From the NCBI GenBank assembly GCA_017626625.1, contig JAGAIK010000717.1, positions 1-8,244 of the forward strand: a stretch of 8,244 nt of DNA, read 5' to 3'. This DNA comes from Roseburia sp. (GTDB taxonomy: Bacteria > Bacillota > Clostridia > Lachnospirales > Lachnospiraceae). The translations under genes were made by a program, and so were the position numbers. This document shows, piece after piece, positions 1 to 6,278 of the stretch. Under the pieces are notes generated by a model. It was not told where the DNA came from, made no database searches, and was given only the letters and a program-made list of their open reading frames with translations. The number at the start of each line of letters is the position of its first letter. Positions within the stretch are counted from its first letter, which is position 1.

Positions 1-1
1 A

Positions 2-655
2 GTATGCTATACGTTCTGGATGTTATTGTACAGAAAACCAAAGAATGCAGAGGAAATCCGTGAGTGTTTGGACACAGATGTGATTGATGTGTTAAAAGAG
101 GGCGCAGATAATGAAGAGGCGTTCAAAAAGGCAGCACTTTTCTTAAAAGAGGATGGAGTGTCCTGCAATAAGGTAAACTGCCTGAATTTACAGTGCCCGA
201 AGAAGGATGCAGCCTTAAAGCTTGCCATGAGTTATGCCAATGAGCAGAAAAAGACGCTTTACATTGATTTGGCGGTAAATGAGGGGAACGGGGAGGAAGC
301 CCATTCCATCAGCAGCTATATTATCGGGGAGGCACAGCAGATTGAGCCTCTGAAAATGAATAATTATCTGGACTCTGTCAGCAGAAATCCGGAAGCGGAA
401 AAGGGACTGGATATTGCAGGAAACAAACGCTTTGCGCAGTTGATAGAGGAAATGAGCGGGAAATATGAGTGTATCGTGATTAACAGCACGGACGCCTCAA
501 AGGCTGCGGAGGCTTATTCCGTGGCGAAACTCTGCAACAAGACTTTTGTGGTATGCGGCAGAAAAACGGTGAAAAACGAAACCTTATACCGCACGAAAAA
601 TACAGCGGATGTCAATGGCATCCATATCGATGGAGTTCTGATTTATGAGTTGTAA
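2..655 (+). CDS. C-terminal part of a Wzz/BY-kinase-like chain-length protein with a degenerate kinase domain (5' end outside window)
   Basis: The frame is open from the first bases (VCYTFW before the Met codon at 20), so the true start is probably upstream and the ATG at 20 internal. The residues before RKPKNAEEI look like the end of a membrane helix. RKPKNAEEIRECL followed by DVIDVL matches the segment after the second helix of Wzz/CpsC-type proteins. NEEAFKKAALFL resembles the xEAFRxLRTNLxFL segment that opens a CpsD-type bacterial tyrosine-kinase domain. A P-loop fold then follows: a beta strand with KKTLYIDL, YECIVINS where Walker B (IIDTPP) should be, and KTFVVCGRKTV. Counting Met20 as residue 1, the Walker A stretch near 57-65 reads LQCPKKDAA with no GxGKS/T, and Walker B has N155 for Asp. 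No C-terminal tyrosine cluster is visible. I infer a catalytically dead kinase-like domain that acts structurally in chain-length control at the membrane. It overlaps the next gene by 11 bases. Confidence 0.8.
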   Translation, partial: VCYTFWMLLYRKPKNAEEIRECLDTDVIDVLKEGADNEEAFKKAALFLKEDGVSCNKVNCLNLQCPKKDAALKLAMSYANEQKKTLYIDLAVNEGNGEEAHSISSYIIGEAQQIEPLKMNNYLDSVSRNPEAEKGLDIAGNKRFAQLIEEMSGKYECIVINSTDASKAAEAYSVAKLCNKTFVVCGRKTVKNETLYRTKNTADVNGIHIDGVLIYEL

Positions 656-1856
656 AAACATCATTTTTATGACTGTTTTGTTTGTCATACTTCCGGCATG
701 GATTGGAATTATCTGGTCAGAAGTGCTGAAAATAGAAGGCAGATGGCAGCGTTTTCTTCATAGCTGGGTACTTGGGTTTGCCACCATGCTTTCCATTGCC
801 CAGGTGGTGTTAGTGCCTATGGTGGCGCTGCACCGCGCTCTGACGGAAGCGCTTCGGGTGTGGCAAATTTGCCTGACGGTTCTGTCGTTGGTTATCTTTT
901 ATCTGCTGCTGGTGAGGCATCAGAGCCTTTTTACCGGGGTGGACGGGATAAAAGATTTGAAGGAAACAACCGCCGCTGAGAAACACCGGAAGCTCTTTTC
1001 CGGAGCGGGTATGCTGGCGGAGGGAATAAAAGCAGAAAGCGCAGTGCCGGGGGCAGAGAAAAGCGGAGTTTTAAAAAGCGTCTTTGGCTCGGACCGGCTC
1101 TGGATAGGAATATTGGGTGTACTGGTAGCGGTGTTACTGCTGCTGCAGGCGTATATTCCGGCGCGCTATGAGCATAGTGATGACGATGACGCCCGTTTTA
1201 TCTCGGAGGAAGTGTCGGCGGTGGAGCATGATACGATGTACTGGGACGACCCCATTACCGCAGACCAGCTTTACTGGAATGAGGGTGAGGTGCGGAAGGA
1301 CTTTACTTCCCCCTGGGCGATGTATATTGCCATGTGCAGTAAAATCACCGGGATTGCTCCGGCGGCGCTGTCCCATACTTATCTGCCCTTCTTTTTGATT
1401 CTGCTGTGCTACGGCGTGTATTTCCTGATAGGAAATGAACTGTTAAAGGGAGCGCAGGAGAAGGCTGCCCCGTTGGAAAAGGTACTGTTGTTTCTGCTGT
1501 TTTTATCGGTGCTGCATCTGTGGGGGTATACTTCTACCCACACACTGGCGTCCATGCTGCTTTTGCGTATCTGGCAGGGAAAGGCGGTCTGTGCCAGCTT
1601 CCTGCTTCCGCTGCTGTTTTACCTGATGTATCAGGTCATGCAAAGACAAGTGAAATGGGGCTGGGTGGCGCTTCTTTATGTGGCATCAAATGCGGCGTGC
1701 CTGTTGTCGGGAATCGGGATTGTGACTGCCCCGGTACTGCTGTTTCTCTATGGCGTGGTGGATTTCTTTTACCACAGAAATGCGAAAAAGACCCTTGCAG
1801 TCTGGCTGGCGGCGGTTCCCTGCGGCGTGTATTTTTTATACTATCTGATTGGCTGA
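645..1856 (+). CDS. N-terminal portion of a DUF6077-like polytopic membrane protein, ended by an in-frame TGA
   Basis: This 403-residue membrane protein has hydrophobic segments near residues 5-24, 41-61, 74-90, 152-170, 245-262, 278-294, 315-331, 338-356, 358-375 and 384-402. Between the third and fourth lies a polar Ala/Gly/Glu/Lys-rich loop (about 97-150). A large, probably extracellular loop (about 172-243) carries the acidic run SDDDDARF and the pattern DDPIT, then TSPWAMYIA and SHTYLP. From memory this loop resembles the DUF6077 family, whose members are much longer and end in a soluble domain. That missing part is encoded immediately downstream in the same frame (1866-2648). The start is ATG 645, with GGAG at 632-635 and a 9-base spacer, overlapping the previous gene. 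Function is unknown; placement suggests export, modification or assembly of polysaccharide. The GT-C-like topology with an acidic loop makes a lipid-linked-sugar transferase conceivable, but this is inference. Confidence 0.75.
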   Translation: MSCKNIIFMTVLFVILPAWIGIIWSEVLKIEGRWQRFLHSWVLGFATMLSIAQVVLVPMVALHRALTEALRVWQICLTVLSLVIFYLLLVRHQSLFTGVDGIKDLKETTAAEKHRKLFSGAGMLAEGIKAESAVPGAEKSGVLKSVFGSDRLWIGILGVLVAVLLLLQAYIPARYEHSDDDDARFISEEVSAVEHDTMYWDDPITADQLYWNEGEVRKDFTSPWAMYIAMCSKITGIAPAALSHTYLPFFLILLCYGVYFLIGNELLKGAQEKAAPLEKVLLFLLFLSVLHLWGYTSTHTLASMLLLRIWQGKAVCASFLLPLLFYLMYQVMQRQVKWGWVALLYVASNAACLLSGIGIVTAPVLLFLYGVVDFFYHRNAKKTLAVWLAAVPCGVYFLYYLIG

Positions 1857-1868
1857 GGAAATGGAATG
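1854..1868 (+). other. In-frame TGA splitting the DUF6077-like gene, with a possible reinitiation site
   Basis: TGA at 1854-1856 is followed in the same frame by GGA AAT GGA and then ATG 1866, after which the frame stays open to 2648. A GAGGA at 1855-1859 overlaps the stop and sits 6 bases before ATG 1866, a workable Shine-Dalgarno spacing for coupled reinitiation. A small AT-rich inverted repeat, ATAACA-TAT-TGTTAT, lies just downstream at 1869-1883. Possible explanations are a recent nonsense mutation, a base-call error, a genuine split into two coupled polypeptides, or readthrough. Selenocysteine insertion looks unlikely because the downstream hairpin is weak and its loop has no G. Confidence 0.8.
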
Positions 1869-2648
1869 ATAACATATTGTTATGGCGTTTGGAATGAATT
1901 TACAAATTTCATAGGCGGCAGGGCAGGTCTGGCGCACTGGGCGCTTTATCTGCTGGCACTGCTCTGCTGCATTTTTCTGGGGAAAGAGATTCGGAAAAAA
2001 CTCTTTTTCCCGTCGGTGCTGGTGCTTTTGTTTTTCTTTAATCCTCTGTTTTATGCGGCGGTGGGAACCAGGTTCCTCTCCGGAATCTACTGGAGGCTTT
2101 TGTGGATGCTGCCGGTTTCCTTCATTATCGCCTACTGCCTGACGCAGATGACCTTTAAAATCAAAAAGAATGTACTGCGTGCGGCGGCGGTGATACTGGC
2201 GTGCGCCTGCATCATAGTAACGGGAGAGCGGATTTTTACGGCAGAGACTTACCGGGAAAAGGAAAATGAGTATGAGCTCCCCCAGGCGGCAATCGAAATC
2301 TGTGATTACGTCAAAGAGAACCTGATGGACTGGAAGGAAACGATAGTGGTGCCCAATGAGCTGCTCTGTGATATCCGGCAGTACAGCAGTGCTGTGAGCC
2401 TGTTTTATGGAAGAAATGCGGGTGGATTTATCACCAACATTGAGGAGGACGAGGCGGCGGTTTATGCGGAGATGTCCAAGGAAGAACCGGATTTAGAGGT
2501 TATTACGGAAATCGGAAAAAGAAGGAACTGCCGTTATCTGGTATTTAACACCTCTTTTCATCAGGTGCCGGAGGACATGACCGCCTATGGTTACGAGAAA
2601 GTGTATGTGGTGGAGGATATCTATGCCATTTACCGCATGATAGTGTGA
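1866..2648 (+). CDS. C-terminal portion of the DUF6077-like membrane protein, separated by one stop codon
   Basis: The 260-residue product has membrane segments at about 22-38, 48-66, 76-95 and 103-120, then a soluble C-terminal domain of about 140 residues. It includes TRFLSGIYWRLLWMLP (68-83), a conserved-looking motif at a membrane boundary. The soluble domain contains ELPQAAIEICDYVKEN, VVPNELLCDIRQYSS and LFYGRN (about 137-184), which I recall as the end of intact DUF6077 proteins. It lacks that family's N-terminal helices and acidic loop, which lie directly upstream in the same frame. Joined across the TGA, the two halves would give about 668 residues, near the length I expect for the family. 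If expressed alone, initiation would be at ATG 1866 behind GAGGA. Its own stop codon is embedded in the large hairpin at 2643-2711. Whether it folds with the upstream half as a split protein is unknown. Confidence 0.7.
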   Translation: MITYCYGVWNEFTNFIGGRAGLAHWALYLLALLCCIFLGKEIRKKLFFPSVLVLLFFFNPLFYAAVGTRFLSGIYWRLLWMLPVSFIIAYCLTQMTFKIKKNVLRAAAVILACACIIVTGERIFTAETYREKENEYELPQAAIEICDYVKENLMDWKETIVVPNELLCDIRQYSSAVSLFYGRNAGGFITNIEEDEAAVYAEMSKEEPDLEVITEIGKRRNCRYLVFNTSFHQVPEDMTAYGYEKVYVVEDIYAIYRMIV

Positions 2649-2711
2649 AGAGATGTTCTAAATCGACGCTGCACCAAAGGGTGTAGCGCCGAAGAACATC
2701 TAGCTTCACAC
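2643..2711 (+). repeat. Long nested inverted repeat (RNA hairpin) overlapping the upstream stop codon
   Basis: Four stacked helices can be paired by eye. 2643-2650 pairs with 2704-2711 (GTGTGAAG/CTTCACAC, 8 bp). 2651-2659 pairs with 2693-2701 (AGATGTTCT/AGAACATCT, 9 bp). 2663-2665 pairs with 2690-2692 (3 bp). 2667-2675 pairs with 2680-2688 (CGCTGCACC/GGTGTAGCG, 9 bp with one G-U), closed by a 4-base AAAG loop. Interruptions are an AG bulge at 2702-2703, an AAA bulge at 2660-2662 and an A-C mismatch. About 29 pairs in 69 bases is far beyond chance. No T-tract follows, so it is not a classic intrinsic terminator. It may be an operon-internal processing or stability element, a regulatory leader for the polymerase gene, or a copy of a dispersed palindromic repeat. 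Confidence 0.85.
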
Positions 2712-2712
2712 G

Positions 2713-2737
2713 GAAGAACGCAAAGGCGGCGTTCTTC
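2713..2737 (+). repeat. Second hairpin in the gap before the polymerase gene
   Basis: GAAGAACGC (2713-2721) pairs perfectly with GCGTTCTTC (2729-2737) around a 7-base loop, AAAGGCG. It starts one base after the first hairpin ends. The 5' arm begins with GAAGAAC, which also occurs in the 3' side of hairpin 1 (2691-2697), so GTTCTTC at 2731-2737 could pair with either copy. The bases that follow (TCTCACGCG) are not a T-tract, so a Rho-independent terminator is not supported. Confidence 0.8.
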
Positions 2738-2749
2738 TCACGCGAAAAA

Positions 2750-2762
2750 CAGAGAAACTCTG
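2750..2762 (+). repeat. Small third hairpin just ahead of the ribosome binding site
   Basis: CAGAG (2750-2754) pairs with CTCTG (2758-2762) around an AAA loop. It ends two bases before the GGGAGG Shine-Dalgarno of the polymerase gene, so it could affect ribosome access. Alone, 5 bp could occur by chance; its place as the third hairpin in a row makes it more notable. Confidence 0.5.
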
Positions 2763-2764
2763 AA

Positions 2765-2770
2765 GGGAGG
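2765..2770 (+). promoter_or_regulatory. Ribosome binding site of the polymerase gene
   Basis: GGGAGG lies 6 bases before ATG 2777, a near-ideal Shine-Dalgarno. It fixes the start of the Wzy-like gene and sits directly after three hairpins. I could not see a convincing -35/-10 promoter pair in the 128-base gap. Confidence 0.8.
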
Positions 2771-2776
2771 CTGTGA

Positions 2777-3913
2777 ATGGAGAAATTAAAGACAATCTGT
2801 CAGGAGACAAATTGGGAGAGAATAGGAATCGCTGCATACTATGGGTATTTTGCCGTCAATATTCTGATGAAGGCATTTGCCTATGACCATGGAGATGACA
2901 TTTACCAGTGCTTTTTTATCTTTGGAATGATATTTCTGGGGTTGAAGCTGGTGACTACGAAATATAATCTCCGGGAGGTGGCGTGGGCTGCCATTTTGGG
3001 CGGCGTAGGTCTGGCACTTTCCATTATCACAAAACAGAATACCTGGCTGCTGCTGTTTTTGACCATCATCGGAATGAAAAACTGCAGTTTCCGGCTGATG
3101 ATAAAACTTGCGCTGTATATCCGTGCTTTCTGTGCGGTGGTGCTGGTATTAGGCTCCACTTACGGTTTTTACGACATGGGGGATAAGACGAAACCCAATG
3201 TGGCATATGAGGAAATCCCGGTGTACAGTTTTGGGTTAGGGGAGCCGAATTATGCGTTCCTGACGATTTTTATTCTGCTCCTGCTGCTGTTTTATTATAA
3301 TTATGAAAAGCTGAACCAGTGGTGGTTTATAGGAACCATGGCGACGGCATGGATTTTCTATGATTTAACCTTCTGCCGCACCGGAATCATCGTATTCTGC
3401 TTTTGCTGGGCGCTGATTATCTTTGAAAAGTTTGTGAAAAATGAAAAATGGAAAGCTGTGCTGGCGTATTCTGTCCCGGTGGGGGCGGTGTTAAGCTTTC
3501 TGCTGATGGTGTTCTACAACGGTGCCAACGGAGTGATGGCGCGGATGAACCACTATGTGTCCGGCAGAATCTATATTATGAACAGCTATTATAAAAATCA
3601 GGGGCTTGCCTTTTATCCGAGAAACCAGGAATATTTTTATGCCAATTATTTCGGACTGATTGACAATACCTATATGTTTGTGCTGCTGTACTGCGGCTGG
3701 GCAGTGGCAATCTTCTTTTTTATTCTGGTATGCCGCACGTTATATGTGCTCTATCGGCAGAAACACTATAAGGAGCTGGTGATGATTGCCACCATGGCGC
3801 TGTATGCAGTGTTAGAGCAGTTTGTTATGAACGGATTTATGAATCCCTTTATTCTGCTGTCCGCTATTTTGCTCTATCCGGACATTTTACGGGAGGGGGA
3901 AGTAAAAATATGA
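2777..3913 (+). CDS. Wzy-like polysaccharide polymerase (O-antigen ligase/polymerase-type membrane protein)
   Basis: The 378-residue product has about 10-12 hydrophobic segments (roughly 18-36, 42-60, 68-84, 88-100, 112-128, 159-174, 182-198, 202-217, 228-246, 296-322, 333-350, 354-367). A long, mostly polar loop at about 247-295 lies between helices, as in Wzy/WaaL-type proteins. Supporting motifs are FGLGEPNYAF (152-161), comparable to the GxxxPN motif; SGRIYI (262-267), comparable to the SGR/R-rich loop motif; and LIDNTYMFVLLYCG (294-307), which matches the DNxYxxLLxxxG pattern common in these polymerases. Length is normal for the family. The expected role is to polymerise lipid-linked repeat units on the outer face of the membrane. 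Sequences in this superfamily are very divergent, so polymerase versus ligase cannot be settled by eye, but the Gram-positive EPS context favours polymerase. Its stop overlaps the next start in ATGA (3910-3913), suggesting translational coupling. Confidence 0.8.
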   Translation: MEKLKTICQETNWERIGIAAYYGYFAVNILMKAFAYDHGDDIYQCFFIFGMIFLGLKLVTTKYNLREVAWAAILGGVGLALSIITKQNTWLLLFLTIIGMKNCSFRLMIKLALYIRAFCAVVLVLGSTYGFYDMGDKTKPNVAYEEIPVYSFGLGEPNYAFLTIFILLLLLFYYNYEKLNQWWFIGTMATAWIFYDLTFCRTGIIVFCFCWALIIFEKFVKNEKWKAVLAYSVPVGAVLSFLLMVFYNGANGVMARMNHYVSGRIYIMNSYYKNQGLAFYPRNQEYFYANYFGLIDNTYMFVLLYCGWAVAIFFFILVCRTLYVLYRQKHYKELVMIATMALYAVLEQFVMNGFMNPFILLSAILLYPDILREGEVKI

Positions 3914-5157
3914 GACAGTACCGGATTTTACAGGTGCATAATTTCTATCAGATACCCGGCGGTGAGGACGTGGTGGTGAGAAATGAGAAACGTCTGCTTG
4001 AGGAACACGGTCATAAGGTATATACTTACTATCGGAGTAATGAAGAGTTACGGAAAATGGGGCTGCCGGGAAAGCTGCGTTTGCCCTTTACGGCAGTTTA
4101 TTCGCTGAAAACAAAGAGGGAAGTGCAGAAATTAATCAAGGAACACCAGATTGATGTGGTGCATGTGCACAATACTCTTACCGTGGTAAGTCCATCTGTA
4201 TTTTATGCCGCTTTCCGGTGCAATGTTCCGGTGGTACAGACGCTGCATAACTTTCGGATGCTCTGTCCCGCCGGTTCTTTTTTCCGGGATAACCGGGTCT
4301 GTGAGGAATGCGTGACGGGCGGGCTTTCCTGCGCCGTAAAGCACCGCTGCTATCGGAACAGCAAAGCCCAGAGCCTTGTCAGTGCGGCGGTTTTAAAGCT
4401 GCACCGCATTCTTGGCACCTATAAGAAGGTGAATTTTATCTGCCTGACGGAATTTAACCGGGAAAAGCTGCTGCAGATGCCGGGGCTTGTGGACGAAAAG
4501 AAAGTGTATATCAAGCCGAACTTTACGTTTCAGGAGGCAGCGGCGGGAGAAAAACCGGAGGACGCCGGTACTGCGGAGCATATGGGAGAAGCAGGCAATG
4601 CGGGTAAGACGGAGAATTTCGCCGGGGAGGAATATTACCTCTTCGTGGGCAGGATAGAAGCTCTGAAAGGGGTAGAGGTTGCCCTGAAAGCCTTTGAGCT
4701 GCTGCCGGAGCGGAAGCTGTACCTAGCAGGGGACGGCGATTTATCAGAGGAAATGAAAGCCTATGTCCGGGAACATAACATGAAAAACATCAGATTTTTA
4801 GGTCGACTGGAAAAGGAAGATATGGCAGACTGTTACCGTCATGCCAAAGCCCTGATTATGACCTCCCAATGCTATGAAACCTTTGGCATGACGGCGGCGG
4901 AGGCGTATTCCTACGGCGTTCCGGTAATTGCCGGGAAAATCGGAAACCTCGACGACATGGTGGAGGAAGGCGTTACCGGGGTGAAATTCCAGTACGATTC
5001 CCCGGAGGATTTGGCAGAAAAGGTGAAAGCCTTTGAGCAGTTAGACCGCGGCAGCTTAAGCCGGAATGCAAAGGCATTTTATGAAGCCCGTATGCTGCCG
5101 GAGGATAATTACCGGAAACTGATGGAGATTTACGAGGATATCTCAGACGGGAGATAA
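3910..5157 (+). CDS. GT4-family glycosyltransferase with a five-cysteine insert
   Basis: This 415-residue GT-B enzyme has an N-terminal acceptor domain that opens with ILQVHNFYQIPGGEDVV (6-22), containing the glycine-rich GGED loop typical of GT4. DVVHVHN (82-88) and QTLHNFRMLCP (110-120) follow. An insert carries C119, C131, C134, C141 and C147, a pattern seen in a recognised subset of GT4 enzymes that may bind metal. The C-terminal donor domain has YYLFVGRIEALKGVE (242-256), LYLAGDGDL (270-278) and ETFGMTAAEAYSYGVPVIA (323-341), with a canonical E-x7-E (E323, E331). An unusual Ala/Gly/Glu-rich linker lies between the domains (about 208-240). It should transfer a sugar from a nucleotide-sugar donor to a lipid-linked intermediate at the cytoplasmic membrane face; donor and linkage cannot be read from the sequence. 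The start ATG 3910 overlaps the upstream stop and is preceded by GGAGGGGG about 10 bases upstream. Confidence 0.9.
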   Translation: MRQYRILQVHNFYQIPGGEDVVVRNEKRLLEEHGHKVYTYYRSNEELRKMGLPGKLRLPFTAVYSLKTKREVQKLIKEHQIDVVHVHNTLTVVSPSVFYAAFRCNVPVVQTLHNFRMLCPAGSFFRDNRVCEECVTGGLSCAVKHRCYRNSKAQSLVSAAVLKLHRILGTYKKVNFICLTEFNREKLLQMPGLVDEKKVYIKPNFTFQEAAAGEKPEDAGTAEHMGEAGNAGKTENFAGEEYYLFVGRIEALKGVEVALKAFELLPERKLYLAGDGDLSEEMKAYVREHNMKNIRFLGRLEKEDMADCYRHAKALIMTSQCYETFGMTAAEAYSYGVPVIAGKIGNLDDMVEEGVTGVKFQYDSPEDLAEKVKAFEQLDRGSLSRNAKAFYEARMLPEDNYRKLMEIYEDISDGR

Positions 5158-5160
5158 AGA

Positions 5161-6258
5161 ATGAAACGAGCAGTATTTATTACCAATATACCCTCCCCAT
5201 ACCGGGTAGACTTTTTTTCTTTTTTACAGAAAACTTACCCGGAATATGAATTTCATATTATTTTTTCAGGGGCTGGAATGGAGAACCGGAAATGGACGGT
5301 GGAGTTAGAGGGATTAGAGCATTATCATTTTCTAAAATCCCGCACCATCATTATCCGGAAGCGTTTTGATGACCGTTATGTATTCCTGCCTGTGGGGGTG
5401 GAACGGACGCTGCGGGAGATTGCCCCGGAGCTGGTGTTTGCCATGGAGTATAACCCCACCATCCTGCGGGCGGTGCACTGGTGCAGGAAAAAGAAGATAC
5501 CCTTCATCAGTTGGACGGACGGAACCTTAAATTCGGAAAAAAATATCGGAAAGGTACAGCGCCTTTCCCGGAGCTATATTGTGAAGCGGGCGGCGGCGTT
5601 TATTGCCAGCAGCACTGCTTCGAAAGAGGCGCAGATTGCCTATGGGGCAGCCCCGGAGAAATGCTTTCTCTCCTATCTCACGGTGGATATTCAGAAATAT
5701 CTGGCAAAAAAGGACAGCTATGAGGCAAGGCAGTTGATTTATGTGGGCAGTCTGATACAGCGGAAAGGCTTAGACCTGCTGCTTCCGGCGCTGGCACAGA
5801 CCAGTGAGGATATCCGCCTTGTGATTGTGGGGGAAGGGCAGGAAAAGCCGCTGCTTGAGCAGCAGATGAAGAAATTAAACCTGACGGAACGGGTGGAGTT
5901 TAAAGGCTATGTGGAGGGAGAAGCGCTGCGCCACCTTTATATGGAAGCCGATGCTTTTATCCTTCCCACCAGGGAGGACTGTTTCGGACTGGTGCTATTG
6001 GAAGCCATGTGCGCTTCCCTTCCGGTGATTTCGTCAAAATATGCCGACGGTGCAAGGGATTTGATTGAGGAAGGGAAAAACGGATATATTGTAGACCCGG
6101 AAGATACCGACGCATTTGCTAAAACTATTGAGCGGCTTTTTTCGGAAGGCAGGCTGAGGGAGATGGGAAGCTACAGCTACAAAAAGGCGCAGGAGTTTTC
6201 TTTTTCCAATGTGGCGAAAGGGTGTATTTCGGCGATGAAATATGTGGAAGAAAATTAA
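5161..6258 (+). CDS. GT4-family glycosyltransferase with an Asp-x7-Glu motif
   Basis: The 365-residue GT-B enzyme opens with RAVFITNIPSPYRVDFF (3-19), the short N-terminal loop typical of one GT4 branch (IPSPYR). ISWTDGTLNSEK (116-127) lies where many relatives have a W.DG motif. The donor domain has LIYVGSLIQRKGLDLLL (192-208), LVIVGEGQEKPLL (220-232), VEFKGYV (245-251) and REDCFGLVLLEAM (271-283). The usual E-x7-E reads D273-x7-E281, an Asp variant I recall in some relatives, so activity is likely. Start ATG 5161 lies 3 bases after the previous stop, with GGGAG (5149-5153) and a 7-base spacer. A T7-C-T6 tract at 5212-5225 encodes FFSFL near the start. The likely role is addition of one sugar of the repeat unit; specificity is unknown. 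Confidence 0.88.
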   Translation: MKRAVFITNIPSPYRVDFFSFLQKTYPEYEFHIIFSGAGMENRKWTVELEGLEHYHFLKSRTIIIRKRFDDRYVFLPVGVERTLREIAPELVFAMEYNPTILRAVHWCRKKKIPFISWTDGTLNSEKNIGKVQRLSRSYIVKRAAAFIASSTASKEAQIAYGAAPEKCFLSYLTVDIQKYLAKKDSYEARQLIYVGSLIQRKGLDLLLPALAQTSEDIRLVIVGEGQEKPLLEQQMKKLNLTERVEFKGYVEGEALRHLYMEADAFILPTREDCFGLVLLEAMCASLPVISSKYADGARDLIEEGKNGYIVDPEDTDAFAKTIERLFSEGRLREMGSYSYKKAQEFSFSNVAKGCISAMKYVEEN

Positions 6259-6268
6259 AATGCAGAAC

Positions 6269-6273
6269 GGAGG
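6269..6273 (+). promoter_or_regulatory. Ribosome binding site selecting a GTG start
   Basis: GGAGG is followed by a 5-base spacer and GTG at 6279, in frame with the downstream glycosyltransferase. The only alternative, ATG 6222, would overlap the previous gene by 37 bases and add MYFGDEICGRKLKCRTEDT, which looks non-homologous. The GTG start gives the typical opening MKKILFNGLG. Confidence 0.8.
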
Positions 6274-6278
6274 ATACA

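Noticed and set aside
1134..1376. Minus-strand open frames such as this one across the window
   Set aside because: They lie wholly inside convincing + strand genes, have biased shadow-like composition, and show no ribosome binding sites or recognisable domains.
1854..1890. Selenocysteine codon with a SECIS hairpin at the internal TGA
   Set aside because: The only hairpin downstream is a weak 6-bp AT-rich stem with a UAU loop lacking the expected G, and a membrane protein of this type has no known selenocysteine role.
1520..1897. Open frame of 125 codons spanning the TGA junction
   Set aside because: It is out of phase with the membrane gene, has no family features, and is an overlap shadow. 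The two real halves share one frame, so no frameshift through this reading is needed.
2713..2745. Rho-independent terminator before the polymerase gene
   Set aside because: The stem is good, but the bases after it are TCTCACGCG, not a T-tract. The same holds for the large stem before it.
2649..2776. Sigma-70-type promoter in the gap
   Set aside because: No convincing TTGACA/TATAAT pair at 16-18 base spacing was seen; the gap is dominated by inverted repeats.
6222..6278. Upstream ATG start for the third glycosyltransferase
   Set aside because: It overlaps the previous gene by 37 bases and adds a non-family-like leader, while GTG 6279 has GGAGG at ideal spacing and a typical N-terminus.
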